Shown piece by piece: positions 11,401 through 22,646 of a DNA stretch of 64,000 nucleotides. Source of the stretch: Prunus persica (Eukaryota > Streptophyta > Magnoliopsida > Rosales > Rosaceae); the NCBI RefSeq assembly GCF_000346465.2, contig NC_034014.1, positions 20,780,391 through 20,844,390 of the forward strand, read 5' to 3'. Position 1 is the first letter of the stretch. Every line of letters starts with the position of its first letter. The position numbers were made by a program, and so were the translations under genes. The notes beneath the pieces were generated by a model. It had not been told where the DNA came from. It made no database searches and saw only the letters and a program-made list of their open reading frames with translations.

Positions 11401-12013
11401 TTAAAATATATATATTTTTAATTCTTTATAGTAATAAATATTACAAATATACACACAATTGTCCATCAGAGTACATAGTTTGATTACGCATCAGCACACC
11501 TACTCTCAATTTTTAGGCAATTTCTGGTTTGGCCTGTTCAATCAGGTTTTCAATATAACTGACCAGCCCTAGTTCTTCTAGCGCTCGTATCTCACTAGAA
11601 GAGTTCTTCGGAGTTCTTGGTCGCTTTCTATAAATTTCATGCGAAAGGGTAAAACCAGAATCCAAATTTGTATAAAAGGAAAACTGTCCATTTTTGGGTT
11701 TTTTTTTTTTTTTTTTTGTTTATAAAAAATTATTTCGTTTTGAGTTTCTTTTTGATACACTAGGGATGGGTATTGTTATAAATTTGTGATAAATATATAT
11801 ATAGTTTGGGCTTATATTACCAATTCTTCTTCAGTGTACAAAACTATGAGAGTCCAAATAAAATTAAATCAAATTCTTAAGCGTCCAAGGATGTTTGATT
11901 TTTTTTTTTTTAATTTTGTTGGCCTTTTTGTTATTGTTTTGTTTGCCTTTTGTGGCTTTTGCGGCTGCCTCATGTAGCTTTATTGAGAAAAAAAAAAGGG
12001 CATGTACAACCTT
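11401..12013. other. AT-rich spacer, no gene seen
   Basis: AT-rich DNA with two poly-T runs (11700-11718, 11899-11911). No coding or structured feature is recognised. It is the left flank of the retroelement at 12019. Confidence 0.5.
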
Positions 12014-12018
12014 CTATG

Positions 12019-12181
12019 TGTTGTAAATATGATGGAGCCCAACCAATGCCTATAAATAGGCTTCTTCATTCTTGTAATAAACATACAATTAGAGGAGAAC
12101 AAAACATTCAACAAGAATTCTGTTTCTACTCTCTCTCTCTCCATTCCAATTATCTCTACAATTTCCCATTGATTTATAACA
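12019..12181 (+). repeat. 5' LTR of retroelement copy 1
   Basis: 163 bp, starting TGTTGTAAATATG and ending TTTATAACA. It contains the TATA box TATAAATA at about 12051. Confidence 0.92.
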
Positions 12182-12222
12182 CGTTATCAGCACCATTGAT
12201 TTATAACACGTTATCAGCACGA
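12182..12222 (+). other. Primer-binding site, tandemly duplicated
   Basis: CGTTATCAGCAC directly follows the LTR. It occurs twice because a segment including the last LTR bases (ATTGATTTATAACACGTTATC) is repeated. The same site follows the LTR in copies 2 and 3, where it is single. It differs from the usual initiator-Met site TGGTATCAGAGC, and I cannot name its tRNA. Confidence 0.7.
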
Positions 12223-12341
12223 TTATCTCTAAGGGAATTTTGATCAAAACACTCACGCCTTCTTCCAAAACTTTCCGTGAACCAGTAGCCTTTGACTCTC
12301 TGTCTGCCTTTCTTCTTCATCTGCATCAAAAACACACTTTG

Positions 12342-12415
12342 ATGTCTATGCCACTGGAGCATGATTACATAGGCTTAACAGAGACTTCTTCAATGGAAAG
12401 AAGCTCTGAAAAAGA
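12342..12415 (+). pseudogene. Captured fragment of an Aux/IAA repressor (IAA27/IAA9-like N-terminus)
   Basis: The plus frame from ATG 12342 reads MSMPLEHDYIGLTETSSMER and continues SSEK. This is the N-terminus of the IAA27/IAA9 group of auxin-response repressors. The family's LxLxL repression motif and domains II-IV are absent: the match stops after about 24 codons and the next bases are unrelated. The fragment lies just behind the primer-binding site of the retroelement. Confidence 0.6.
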
Positions 12416-12615
12416 CCAGATCGATCAGGACGCTCTATTGTCCTTGGCTCTCCAGGCACCATTGAATTTTGAATTGGTCTTCTCCCACTGACTGTTGCCT
12501 TTGGGAAGGAATAACCTGCGGCCCAGATGATCAACTCCAAGATCTTGAAAAGAGCACCAATTCCTTCACTGTCATTCCTCTTCCCGCCCCAATCTGAGAA
12601 AAGGGCCAGGTTGCT

Positions 12616-12711
12616 ATGGATCCACAAGGGCATAACCAACCCCAATCTATGGGGATGGTAGGCAGTGGAGCTCAATTGACATATGGTACTAACCCATATC
12701 AGCATAATCAA
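12616..12711 (+). pseudogene. Captured fragment of an NF-YC transcription factor subunit
   Basis: The plus frame from ATG 12616 reads MDPQGHNQPQSMGMVGSGAQ then [13 protein letters not shown]. This is the N-terminal, histone-fold-free part of NF-YC proteins (NF-YC3/NF-YC9 type: M-D-x-Q-G-H-x-Q-P, GSGAQ, YGxNPYQxNQ). The match ends after about 32 codons with no histone fold. Nothing suggests a functional product. The fragment is one of a series joined end to end in this element. Confidence 0.72.
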
Positions 12712-12803
12712 ATCCGGAACAGTCGGAGCTATTCAATCAACTCTCATATAGCAGAATAGCAATTAGCCAACAAATCAAACACTTTTTCACTCACAAATTC
12801 AGA

Positions 12804-12989
12804 GTGCCTCTAATTCCAAATTTCTTCGGCGGCCGAAGGACTAATGTCTTCGACCCATTCTCTCTCGACATCTGGGATCCATTCCAGGACTTACCCTTGA
12901 TCAGCGGCGGTGGCGAACACGCGGATCAACTGGAAGGAGACGCCGGAGGCGCACGTGTTCATGGCAGACCTTCCGGGGCTGGAGGAGAA
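12804..12989 (+). pseudogene. Captured fragment of a class I small heat-shock protein (HSP20 family)
   Basis: 12804 onward reads [20 protein letters not shown] and [10 protein letters not shown], the classic N-terminus of cytosolic class I sHSPs, with GTG where the ATG should be. After a one-base shift at about 12909 the other frame continues with [20 protein letters not shown] and PGLEE, the start of the alpha-crystallin domain. The rest of that domain (ACD) is missing. At about 12985 the sequence switches in frame to a cysteine-protease fragment. Confidence 0.85.
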
Positions 12990-13170
12990 GGAGAGACGGT
13001 TCCAGATCTTCAAGGACAACCTCAGCTACAAGCTCGGTCTGAACCGGTTCGCCGATCTGTCCAACGACGAGTACAGGTCAACTTTCCTGGGCACCAAGAC
13101 CCGCTCTCAGAAGAGGAAGCACAAGGCCGCCACGGATGGCAGCAGCATCAGAGTCGACTGGACCAACCTT
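12990..13170 (+). pseudogene. Captured fragment of a papain-like cysteine protease propeptide (I29)
   Basis: In frame with the preceding sHSP piece, [10 protein letters not shown] then [20 protein letters not shown] and LGTK give the ERFNIN-like and GNFD-like segments of an I29 inhibitor prodomain (RD21-type proteases). About a dozen residues normally found between KDNL and YKLGLN are absent. The catalytic domain with its Cys, His and Asn is not present; WRVSSVKD near 13223-13246 may be a trace of its start. The frame continues as nonsense after about 13170. Confidence 0.78.
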
Positions 13171-13268
13171 CCACCCCAACTCTCCTCGTCGTCCTCGTCG
13201 CCCTCATCACCTTATGAATCCGATGACCAACTGGAGGGTCAGCTCTGTCAAGGACGACGTTGCAAGAA

Positions 13269-13355
13269 ATCCAAAACGGTGTGTCGTCGAACTTCTTCGA
13301 CCCGGCGGTGCTCAAGCACGCCCTGTCCAAGGCCCTCGTCCCTCTTGCTGGTCGC
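13269..13355 (+). pseudogene. Captured fragment of a BAHD acyltransferase (HCT-like)
   Basis: The plus frame reads GVSSNFFDPAVLKHALSKAL then VPLAGR. This is the N-terminal stretch of HCT/HQT-type BAHD acyltransferases just before the AGR motif. The catalytic HxxxD and DFGWG motifs are absent. About 28 codons survive between unrelated sequences. Confidence 0.72.
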
Positions 13356-13479
13356 TCCTCACTATTCTGCTTCTGATCCTCCATCATTCACACACCCTCA
13401 ATTGCAAATTGTTTGGTTTTGGGTTTCAGAGAAAACACAGAGCATCAAAGCCTCTCGCTCCCTCTCTGTCAAGGACCAC

Positions 13480-13596
13480 TTGTGTTGCAAGCCCGTCTTG
13501 CTTCAGGTTGCCATCACTTGGCAAATTGTTGTTGGAGCCATAACTGGAGTTACACCTTTTGTGGTGGCTAGGACTGAATTCAGCAAAAGAATAATC
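13480..13596 (+). pseudogene. Captured coding-like fragment, possibly a plastid membrane or zinc-finger protein
   Basis: The plus frame reads LLQVAITWQIVVGAITGVTP then FVVARTEFSKRII, a hydrophobic segment followed by a basic end. It resembles the segment before the Cys-rich part of some chloroplast DnaJ-type zinc-finger-like proteins, but I am not sure. It is followed by a poly-A run at 13617-13632, which could mark an RNA-derived 3' end. The DNA at 13640-13780 is also coding-like but unrecognised. Confidence 0.35.
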
Positions 13597-14139
13597 CTGT
13601 GCTTTCAAAGGGCTGAAAAAAAAAAAAAAAAATCGTTGTGAGGGATTGGTATGGGCTTGCGCTTGCTGTAAAATGTCGAGCTGGAATTGCAGAATCCGCT
13701 TCTGCCATCCACCTTTGCAGAGCCCATCACCGCCGACATCATCACAATTTGGGTTGAAACCACAGGTAAATATTTTTATTCTTAATTATGGTGGGGCTGT
13801 GGATCGTGAGCACAGTGGTCGGGGTCTGAGGCACAACTTGGGTGCTGAGATTATTAGCCACTGACTCAAGGAAAGTGCTGAAACATCTTTTGATGAGAAT
13901 AGTAAAACCCACCGATAAAGAAAAGCAAACTCAGCAAGGGTACTGACCTTAAAATAGCGATAAGATCTCTGCTCCCTGATCTTCCCTATTATTTCATATT
14001 ATATTTATCTGCTTTTCTATTACTAACTATTAACAAAAATGGACCCTCGGTAATACTAAACATATTATCAGTGGGAGACCGTTACTAATACTAACAATTT
14101 AAATTATGAATTTACTTTACCGCACATTTATTTTATTTA

Positions 14140-14735
14140 CTGTATGGTGTAGGTTTATTACCCATACAACAGTATTTATTTAAAAGGGTGGTGCGGGTTT
14201 ATCGTCCACGCCTTTACTTTCATTTAAATGTATGGTGCAGAATTAGTGCCCATACAAGCACGTTTAATTTACTGCAAATTTACTTTACCGCACATTTATT
14301 TTATTTACTGTATGGTGTAGGTTTATTACCCATACAACAGTATTTATTTAAAAGGGTGGTGCGGGTTTATCGCCCACGCCTTTAATTTTATTTAAATGTA
14401 TGGAGCAGAATTAGTGCCCATACAAGCACGTTTAATTTACTGGAAATTTACTGTACCGCACATTTATTTTATTTACTGTATGGTGTAAGATTATTACCCA
14501 TACGACAGTATTTATTTAAAAGGGTGGTGCAGGTTTATCGTCCACGCCTTTACTTTCATTTAAAAGTATGGAGCAGAATTAGTGCCCATACACGCACGTT
14601 TAATTTATGAATTTAAATTATCGCACATTTACATTTATTTAAAAGGGTTGTGCGGGTTTATCGTCCACGCCTTTACTTTTATTTAAATGTATGGTGCGGG
14701 TTTATCGTCCATACCAGTAATTTATTTACCAGCAA
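14140..14735 (+). repeat. Tandem-repeat array A of retroelement copy 1 (about 165-bp unit)
   Basis: GGTGCGGGTTTATCGTCCAC and GCAGAATTAGTGCCCATACA recur at about 165-bp spacing (near 14190, 14357, 14523, 14648), each followed by an AT-rich TTTACCGCACATTTATTTTA stretch. The same array is present in the other family copies (26130-26430; inverted at 37040-37560). Confidence 0.85.
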
Positions 14736-16586
14736 TTTATTATATGGATTAAATGTGCTGTATGATGAGTTTTTACAGTATGCAGATCATGACCAGAAGT
14801 TCCTTGATCCTCATCATACAATTACATCAGGACTTGAAGATCCTTGATGATGATGTTAACATGTGATCGGACTTGAGGGTCCTTAATCCCTGACATGTAA
14901 ATAAGGACCTGGGGTTCCTTAATGATGTAACAGTACCGTGTTGGTTCATAATGCTGTACACATGGATGATAACTGTACTGGCAAATGTACTGTACACATG
15001 AATAGTGCCGTATACATGAATAGTGATGTATGCATAAATATTTACCATTCTGGGTAAACTATCACCATTCAAAAGAGAACCTGCAGTTCCTTAAACTCAT
15101 GGATGAGCAATTAAATGAGATGCCAGAAGTTCCTTAAAATATGGACAATTATGTAAGGCTTGAAGTCTAGAAATATGTACAGAAAATTGTAAACATGTCC
15201 ATACCATGAGAATATGTGATTTTGGCCCGAAGTTCAAAATCTAAGGGGATTGAATGTCCATACCATGAGAATATGTGATTTTGGCCTGAAGTTCAAAATC
15301 TAACAGTGTTGAGAACCTGAAGTTCCAACAATTAAATGGACAACCCTTGAGGTATTATTGCAAATTGTGGTACGCCACATATCTCTTTGGCATAAGAGAA
15401 TGATGAATTGAGGCTCCCCACATATTTTGTTATATCTGGGCCGGAAACTCATGAACCCAAATATATGAGATATTAGCGTGGCTTTTACTCAATTCATATT
15501 TCATGCCCATTTTGAAAAGGGCAAATAAATTCTGAGTTTTGTGTTTAGCCCATGCCTAAAGTTCCGGGCTCCCATACGTTTAAATATGAAATTTGGGAGA
15601 GTCGATGTGGTTATTTGAACCTATAAGGCACAAGGTTCAAAACCGTCATTTTGAAAAGACGTAAAAACCACAGGTGCGAATTTTAAATGTGCGCAATTAT
15701 TATAACAGGAAAGGAGCAAGTTGCAACGCAGTTGCTCCAATCAAGTTTTGCGAAGGCCATATCTATAGGAGGAAATATGGCTACAGTTTCCAGGATCCCA
15801 ATATTACCTCAGATCCCTATATTATCTTTTTCTTTCTCAGATTCCAAAACTTCACGTGGCCTCCATTAAATGTTTGTCGGCACTCTCGGCGTTTTCAATG
15901 TTTTATTTTCATCAAAAGCCGATCTTGCTTTACGGATTTCACGGAGCTACTTTTTCAAAAGTACCCCGAGAATCTCGCAATTTTCTTATGGTTAATTTGA
16001 AATTCACCGGTTCTACCTATTCATCTTATTTGTGTATAAATGTGTTACTAATGAAATTTTCTTTGCAGAAGACATCCAGTTTTCTCCATAACTAGTGATG
16101 CGATATCTACTTGTTTTTCTTATCAGTGAGCACTTAATATGCCCGAGAAGTAAGACTATCTCTGATCATCCATTCAGGAAGCGAGACTATCCCTGATCAC
16201 GTTTCCGCTGCATTAGGGAACTGTGAAGGCGATCTTATGCTCTAATCTCCGGAAGTCCTTCTAGACTAGGAGATATGAGAGCTTATTGTCTGCTCCCACC
16301 AACTTCCTTTCCTGATTGCTTACCTTCTATTTTTGCATTTTCTCTCTTTCTGTAACTCTCTGAGGATTATTTGTTTTTGACAGAGAAAAGAGTTGTGATT
16401 TTACTCTTGCAGAATATAACTAGATCATCAAGCGCTACATTTACTGGGCCGATACAAGCTTGAATGATACTTGAGAAAAGTTTCTCACACCTAAGGATAT
16501 TGCAAGTTGGATACATTGATAATACACTGCCACAGATTAAAGTCCCACAAGAACAGAATATGGGTATAGCAGTGATCAATATGATG
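14736..16586 (+). other. Conserved non-coding core of retroelement copy 1, first part
   Basis: No protein-coding signal is seen. Short motifs such as GAAGTTCCTTAA and GTGATTTTGGCC (a direct repeat at 15190-15300) recur. The stretch is shared almost base for base with 26430-28456 and with the inverted copies, which argues for selection on RNA structure or packaging, or simply for recent spread. Confidence 0.6.
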
Positions 16587-17170
16587 CACGCCTGTTGCGT
16601 AGCAAATAATATGGATTGAAGTCCCGAAAGGACAATCCTTTAACATGTCAATATTGATATTATGCACGCCTAATGCGTAGCAAATTATATGGGTTAAAGT
16701 CCCATAATATGGGTTAATGTCCCAGAAATTAATTGACATGTATGTATTAATCTGTGGCATACCTGCAGCATGACAGATATATGGGTGCACGCCTGTTGCG
16801 TAGCAAATGATATGGATTGAAGTCCCGAAAGGACAATCCTTTGACATGTCAATATTGATATTATGCATGCCTAATGCGTAGCAAATTATATGGGTTAAAG
16901 TCCCATAATATGGGTTAAAGTCCCAGAAATTAATTGACATGTATGTATTAATCTGTGGCATACCTGCAGCATGACAGATATATGGGTGCACGCCTGTTGC
17001 GTAGCAAATGATATGGATTGAAGTCCCGAAAGGACAATCCTTTGACATGTCAATATTGATATTATGCACGCCTAATGCGTAGCAAATTATATGGGTTAAA
17101 GTCCCATAATATGGGTTAAAGTCCCAGAAATTAATTGACATGTATGTATTAATCTGTGGCATGTCTGCGG
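16587..17170 (+). repeat. Tandem-repeat array B of retroelement copy 1 (201-bp unit, three copies)
   Basis: Units start with CACGCCTGTTGCGTAGCAAA at 16587, 16788 and 16989, exactly 201 bp apart. The unit is open on the minus strand, so a repetitive 223-residue frame appears (16491-17162), but this is a by-product. Other copies have two (28457), one (inverted, about 34680-34850) and two (inverted, about 59630-60000) units. Confidence 0.92.
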
Positions 17171-18159
17171 CATGACAGATATATGGGTTCTAAATGTTCC
17201 AACTCCCTAAATGGAGATTTTCCACGCCCTATGTAAAATAACGCTCCATTGGAGGTTATAATCCACATTCTCACATAATAAAAGCCCCATGAAGTGGCTT
17301 GGGTACCCAAAAGCAAAGAAATGCTTATAATTGATGCATGCGCATGCACATGAGAATGGTGGGATCATGAATTGATGAATGACAATTTTTGATCATGAAT
17401 TGATGAATGACAATTTTTTGTTTTTGGAGTAGCTACTCAAATCATCAATGGGCTGTGTTGATTGGAACCACGTTCAATTATTAAATGTCGACAATATTAT
17501 TGGCCAAAATGGAACGAGGTAATTCCATTATAAATGAGAATGAACGTGAAAGAACAAACCCACAATACGAACCCCAAAATTTGTTAATACTGAATTTATA
17601 CTTGGGTGTTCGGAATAAAAGGGAATATACGTACTTGGTATGACACACTGTTTCTGGCAGAAACAAGGAATGTTGGGTTTTCTCCATATTTACAGATTCA
17701 ATTGTGCCCCCCCTCCCCTTATTACACAATTACGGAGACCAACATATTATCTTTAAGGGTTATTAAATGCACAGAGCATATCGCCAGAAGCGATTCCCTA
17801 AAGATGTATAAATAGCTGGGTTAAAGCTATATAATGTGTCATAAAGTTTAATCCCTTTTAGACAAAATCCGTTGAGAGGATTGACATTGCATAAAGCAAG
17901 TCCCTAAAGGACATGTGCTTGAAGCACAAAATTTGTACTCAATATTAATATGCATAAATTACCTCAGTGAGTACATTGATGTGATTGCAACACATTAAAG
18001 ATTCTGCAGAATTCACAAAATATTTGTCTCGACTTAAGGATCGAGCATTGTGCCAACGAGATTCTTGCTTATACTAAGAAAGTATTGAAGCATTTTTATG
18101 AGGATTATCCGTTGGTCCTTAAATGTTTTTCCGGAAGTATACTAGACCAGATAGAGCTC

Positions 18160-18765
18160 AGCTCCACACTGTACTCTTTTTCCTTCACCCAGGTTTTTAT
18201 CCCATTGGGTTTTTCCTGGTAAGGTTTTAACGAGGCAGTGTTGCTCAAGGGTTTAGGGTATACTATGAAAATTTTTATGGTCGCTTACTGGACAAAAGCT
18301 AGTCCTAAATTTTTCAGGGGGAGATATTCATCAGGGGGAGCATGGTTTTAATAAAGACCTTCATACACTGTACTCTTTTTCCTTCATCCAGGTTTTTATC
18401 CCAATGAATTTTTCCTGGTAAGATTTTAACGAGGCAGTGTCGCTCAAGATTGACTCACAGAAGCAGTGTCAACTACGATATTCAGAAAGCTGATCAACAG
18501 TATGACTTAAAGATATTTTGCCAAGTATCAGGGGGAGCACACCATCAATAAAGATCTTCAAACACCGTACTCTTTTTCCTTCGTCCGGGTTTTTATCCCA
18601 CTGGGTTTTTCCTGGCAAGGTTTTAACGAGGCAGTGTCGCACGCGCGTCAATATACTTAGAATTTTATGTTACACATAGTTATGTACTCTTTTTCCCTTC
18701 GACCAGTTTTTGTCCCACTGGGTTTTTACTGGTAAGGTTTTTAACGAGACATATTCTATATCATT
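18160..18765 (+). repeat. Tandem-repeat array C before the 3' LTR of copy 1
   Basis: Four copies of TACTCTTTTTCCTTC, an AGGTTTTTATCCCA-type block and TGGGTTTTTCCTGGTAAGGT begin near 18173, 18371, 18569 and 18684. Such blocks ahead of the polypurine tract are common in plant copia-type elements. GGGGGAG runs are interspersed. Confidence 0.85.
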
Positions 18766-18784
18766 TGTGGTCTCCAAGGGGGAG

Positions 18785-18950
18785 TGTTGTAAATATGATG
18801 GAGCCCAACCAAATGCCTATAAATAGGCTTCTTCATTCTTGTAATAAACATACAATTAGAGGAGAACAAAACATTCAACAAGAATTCTGTTTCTACTCTC
18901 TCTCTCTCTCCATTCCAATTCTCTCTACAATTTCCCATTGATTTATAACA
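18785..18950 (+). repeat. 3' LTR of retroelement copy 1
   Basis: 166 bp, pairs with 12019-12181. The polypurine tract AAGGGGGAG lies immediately upstream and the CTATG duplication immediately downstream. Confidence 0.92.
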
Positions 18951-18955
18951 CTATG

Positions 18956-20113
18956 TTATTAATTGCAGCCAGGGTGTGATCAATATATGTATATTTGAAT
19001 TGCATGTGACAGTGGCGATTCCAAGATTCGAAATTTGTTAGGCAAAATTTACATACTAAACTTGATTGTACAAGTGAATTTCATTAATAAACATAAAAAG
19101 ATACACATAATCAGAGGGACGTTTTGAGCCTTAATCTCAAATGTATCTCTATGAATAAAAAACTAAAACTAGACGACATGATCATAGATCACACTTAAGA
19201 TAATTGATATTAAAATCTTGATCATCATCGACTCTTTGATTCTCAACTTGATGCTTAACAATGAAAGATTCGGGAAGATTTTGCCAAGAAGAGAAATAAA
19301 CATCTCAACAAAAACAATCCAATTAACAACCTAATAAATACCTTAAAAGCGAAAAATGTATATATCAAATAATAAGAAAAGAAGAAATAATAAATGGAGG
19401 AGTTGATGAAGGAGGTGATCACTTACCTACATCTGAGATGCTATTGTGGCAGTATACCAAATCAATCAAGCATTGCAATGTTTTAATTTTTTCACGTGGT
19501 AATGCGTAATTAGCTTAAAATACTGACACAGTGACATTTCCGTTGTACGAAAGTTTTCTCATAGGTGGGAGGTTTCTCATTTTCTTTAATAGATGATGGA
19601 AAGCAGTTAATAATACATAGCCAACCTGAAAGTACAAACACAATTAACATATATAGGAGAAAGAACAAACACACCGAACATAAAAGATCCCATTGCCCAA
19701 ATGTTAAAAGCTAATTATCCATATACATCTGCCAATTGCTGAAGTGACAGATGCAAACTCGAATATTATTACATGTAAATTAAAACACACGAAAAACATC
19801 AACTTGGTATTACTTGATTTTCAAAACAGGCAAATAAGAAGCCAATCTAGATCAGTCTTGGGGTCAAAACAAGGCGAACAAGTTCTTCCCACCAGCAAAC
19901 TCATGGGTAAAATCTTCAGTCGCTGCATATGCTTCTGCAAAATATATGAAAAGACAAAAGCAATATTGTAATTAACAAACAAAACGTCAATATATGTATG
20001 GCTCAGGAATCTGAGTTGGAATGATTAATATGGCTTTACATACATTAACAGAGCACAAGTACAATATTCCAAATCATTAAGTTTAGGAAAGTCACTAAAA
20101 GGATAAAAGATAC
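18956..20113. other. 3' flank of the resistance-gene relic, with a conserved non-coding exon
   Basis: No gene is recognised. 19755-19925 on the minus strand matches 51305-51480 on the plus strand (shared GAAGATTTTACCCATGAGTT and GATCTAGATTGGCTTCTTAT), downstream of the paralogous resistance-gene relic. It is therefore probably a 3' UTR exon that was duplicated along with the gene. Confidence 0.5.
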
Positions 20114-20311
20114 TTACGTATATTTCTTACATCTCTCGTCGACGAGTAGCATCCTTGCATGATCCACACCTCCTTCTTTTATGGACTCCATAAACTCCTC
20201 TGAAGCATTATCAAAAGTGTATCGTTGTAGTTTAGTAAGGTGCTCAATACCCTGTGGCAATGTTTCTAACGTCATGCAACTATGAATCTCTAGGAACTCG
20301 AAATTTGGCAT

Positions 20312-20480
20312 GGCCCCTTTTTCTATAGTTATCTTATTTAATAATGCGAGATTCCTAACAGAGGCATTATCTTCAAGTTTAGACCCATAGCTTTTTCTAT
20401 AGTTATCTTATTTAATAATTCGAAATTTGGCATGGCCTCTGAAACATAACTCTTTCCTAACAGAGGCATTATCTTCAAGG
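20312..20480. repeat. Short direct duplication inside the LRR region
   Basis: About 80 bp containing CTATAGTTATCTTATTTAAT and AACAGAGGCATTATCTTCAA occur twice, disrupting the end of the LRR coding region. Confidence 0.75.
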
Positions 20481-22646
20481 GAAAGAGAATGTAGAGAGGG
20501 CAATGCTTCAATATGACATAGTAAATCCTATTCAAGTTTAGACCCACTCAGATACAAATTTCTGAGAGAGTGGAGTGAACAAAACCAATGTGGTACCTTT
20601 TCCAGTTTTCCGGTCAAGTAAATTCTATCAAGGTAGGGAGGCGGTGAAGACAATGCGTCAACTCGAAGAAATTCCTCTCCATCAGCTACAAATAAAAACA
20701 AGCGGGAAAGGACCTTCATCTCTTGAATTAAGGCACATAGGTCCTCCTCGTCTCTTTCTTTCACATTTGTAATGCCAAGGAACGTAAGCTGGGTCATACT
20801 TCCAATAAGTCTAATAATGTTTCCTTCTGATTCAATAAATGCCAAAGATTGCAATTTCTTCATCTTACCAATACTTGATGGTATTTTTACCCAAAAACCA
20901 TCATAGTATGGACCCATAAGTAAATGGCGTAAGCTTAGCAACTTGGAAATCCCTCTTGGAAGTGCCTTTATTTTTGTTGCCATGATGTTCAAGGTCTGAA
21001 GATTGCGGAGCTTTCCAATGGATTCTGGAAGCTCTGTAATTGGAGTTCCACACAAATTTAAATATTTTAAATTAAATAAGGATGTTAGATTGTCTGGCAG
21101 ATAATCAAGTGGGACATCCTCCAAATCTAGAACCTTAACAATTTAAGGTCAAAAGGTAATTTATTTGAGAAAGAAAATGAGGATACGCCAGTGGCAAAGA
21201 TGAGAAACGAACGAAGCCGTGATATACCTGTGCATGATCCAATTTCTCTATTAGTTGTTTGAATTGACAAACGGAGTGCCCCAGTTTCTTCTACTGTTTC
21301 ACTCCCATCAAGTACAGCAAGAAACTTTTCTTTTTTTGCTATAGACAGAGCAATCTCCCTCAAAAGATCATGCATCTTACATGCTGGGAGGGATCCATAA
21401 AACCTTTCCTGTAGCATGTTACGAAAAATGAGTTCCATAAGATAGCTATTTGCAACTTCTTCTGGCGTGAGCCCTTCGACATGTTCAACAAATCCTTCAG
21501 CGATCCACAATCTAATGACCCTATTATTTATGATCACTGTATCTTCGGGGAAAAGGGAACAATATAGAAAGCATTGCTTCAGTCGGTATGGCAAATCATT
21601 AAAACTAAACAACAAGATGCTCTTCATAGGTTCTAGCAAAGGATTGTTAGTCAAATGCCAATTTAAGCTGTTGTAGGCTGTGCTCCACTCTGTAAGTGAC
21701 TTCTTCGAAGACATAAGACCACTCAAGGCTACGATCGCAAGTGGTAGGCCTTCACACTTTTCCACAAGTTCCCGAGCTAATGGCAGAAGTTCAGGTGAAC
21801 AAGATTTGTTAGGGTAACTTGAGAATGCTTTCATGCTGAAGAGCACCCAAGCATCACTCCTTTCCAGCGGTCGAATCTTGTGAACATGGCTTTCAACTCC
21901 AAAAGAAGAGGATGCTATGTCTTCTCTTCGAGTTGTAAGCATGACTCGACTTCCAAGTTGTTTATCTGGAAATGAAAACCTTATTTTGTCCCAAAGATGG
22001 ACATCCCACACGTCATCCAATACAATTAGGTACCTTTTAGTCTCCAAGTAGTTCACCAACATCTCCAGCAATTCGTTATAACTCATGGCATTCATGGCTG
22101 CAGGGACCTCTTCCTTCTTCGCTTTGTGGAATTCTTTGATCAATCTTCTAAATAAGTCTTCAATCACGTAAGACTGGGAAACAGTAATCCACGCATAGCA
22201 TTCGAAATGTCTCTTTACAATGTCATCTTTGAAGGTCCTTACAACTAGAGTTGTCTTCCCTGATCCTCCCATCCCGACCACGGACACAACAGTTTGGTGC
22301 TTCGCTTCATCCATCAGCCATCCCAGTAACATGTTCTTATCGCCTTCAATCCCGACAAGTTCATCCTCCTTCTGATAAAGAGAAGACTCCGCTTGGTTCT
22401 GCACCCATCTCCGAATATCCTCAGAAGTACTTTTTCCTTCTACAGCTGCAGCACCACGATATCTCTGATTTCTCTCTGGAATAGCTCGAATCGCCACCGC
22501 GATTTTCTGTAACTTGTTGGCTATTTGACGCTTATACCACAGGTGCTTTGGAAAGTGAATGGTTTTGTGGATCCACCTGGAAAATCGACCACCATTTCGC
22601 TGCTCGTACACGCGATACATGAACTCATCAATGGTGTTTTCAACAT

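Larger units (their letters stand above)
12019..18950 (+). mobile_element. Non-autonomous LTR retroelement, copy 1, carrying several host-gene fragments
   Basis: The LTRs at 12019-12181 and 18785-18950 are nearly identical: one substitution and a few small indels. They are flanked by an exact 5-bp duplication CTATG (12014-12018, 18951-18955), so the insertion is intact and young. The primer-binding site follows the 5' LTR and a purine tract (CCAAGGGGGAG) precedes the 3' LTR. No gag, protease, integrase or reverse transcriptase is recognisable anywhere inside. Instead 12340-13780 holds a string of host exon fragments, and 13965-18784 is a non-coding core with three tandem-repeat arrays. Copies at 24395, 32692 and 57698 share that core. 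It must be moved in trans by another element. Confidence 0.92.

Noticed and set aside
16491..17162. 223-codon repetitive frame (MPQINTYMSINFWDFNPYYG repeats) and its relatives at 28546, 34675, 59630 and 59739
   Set aside because: It is the 201-bp array B read on one strand. Unit number and frame differ between copies, and there is no start or promoter context, so it is not a gene.
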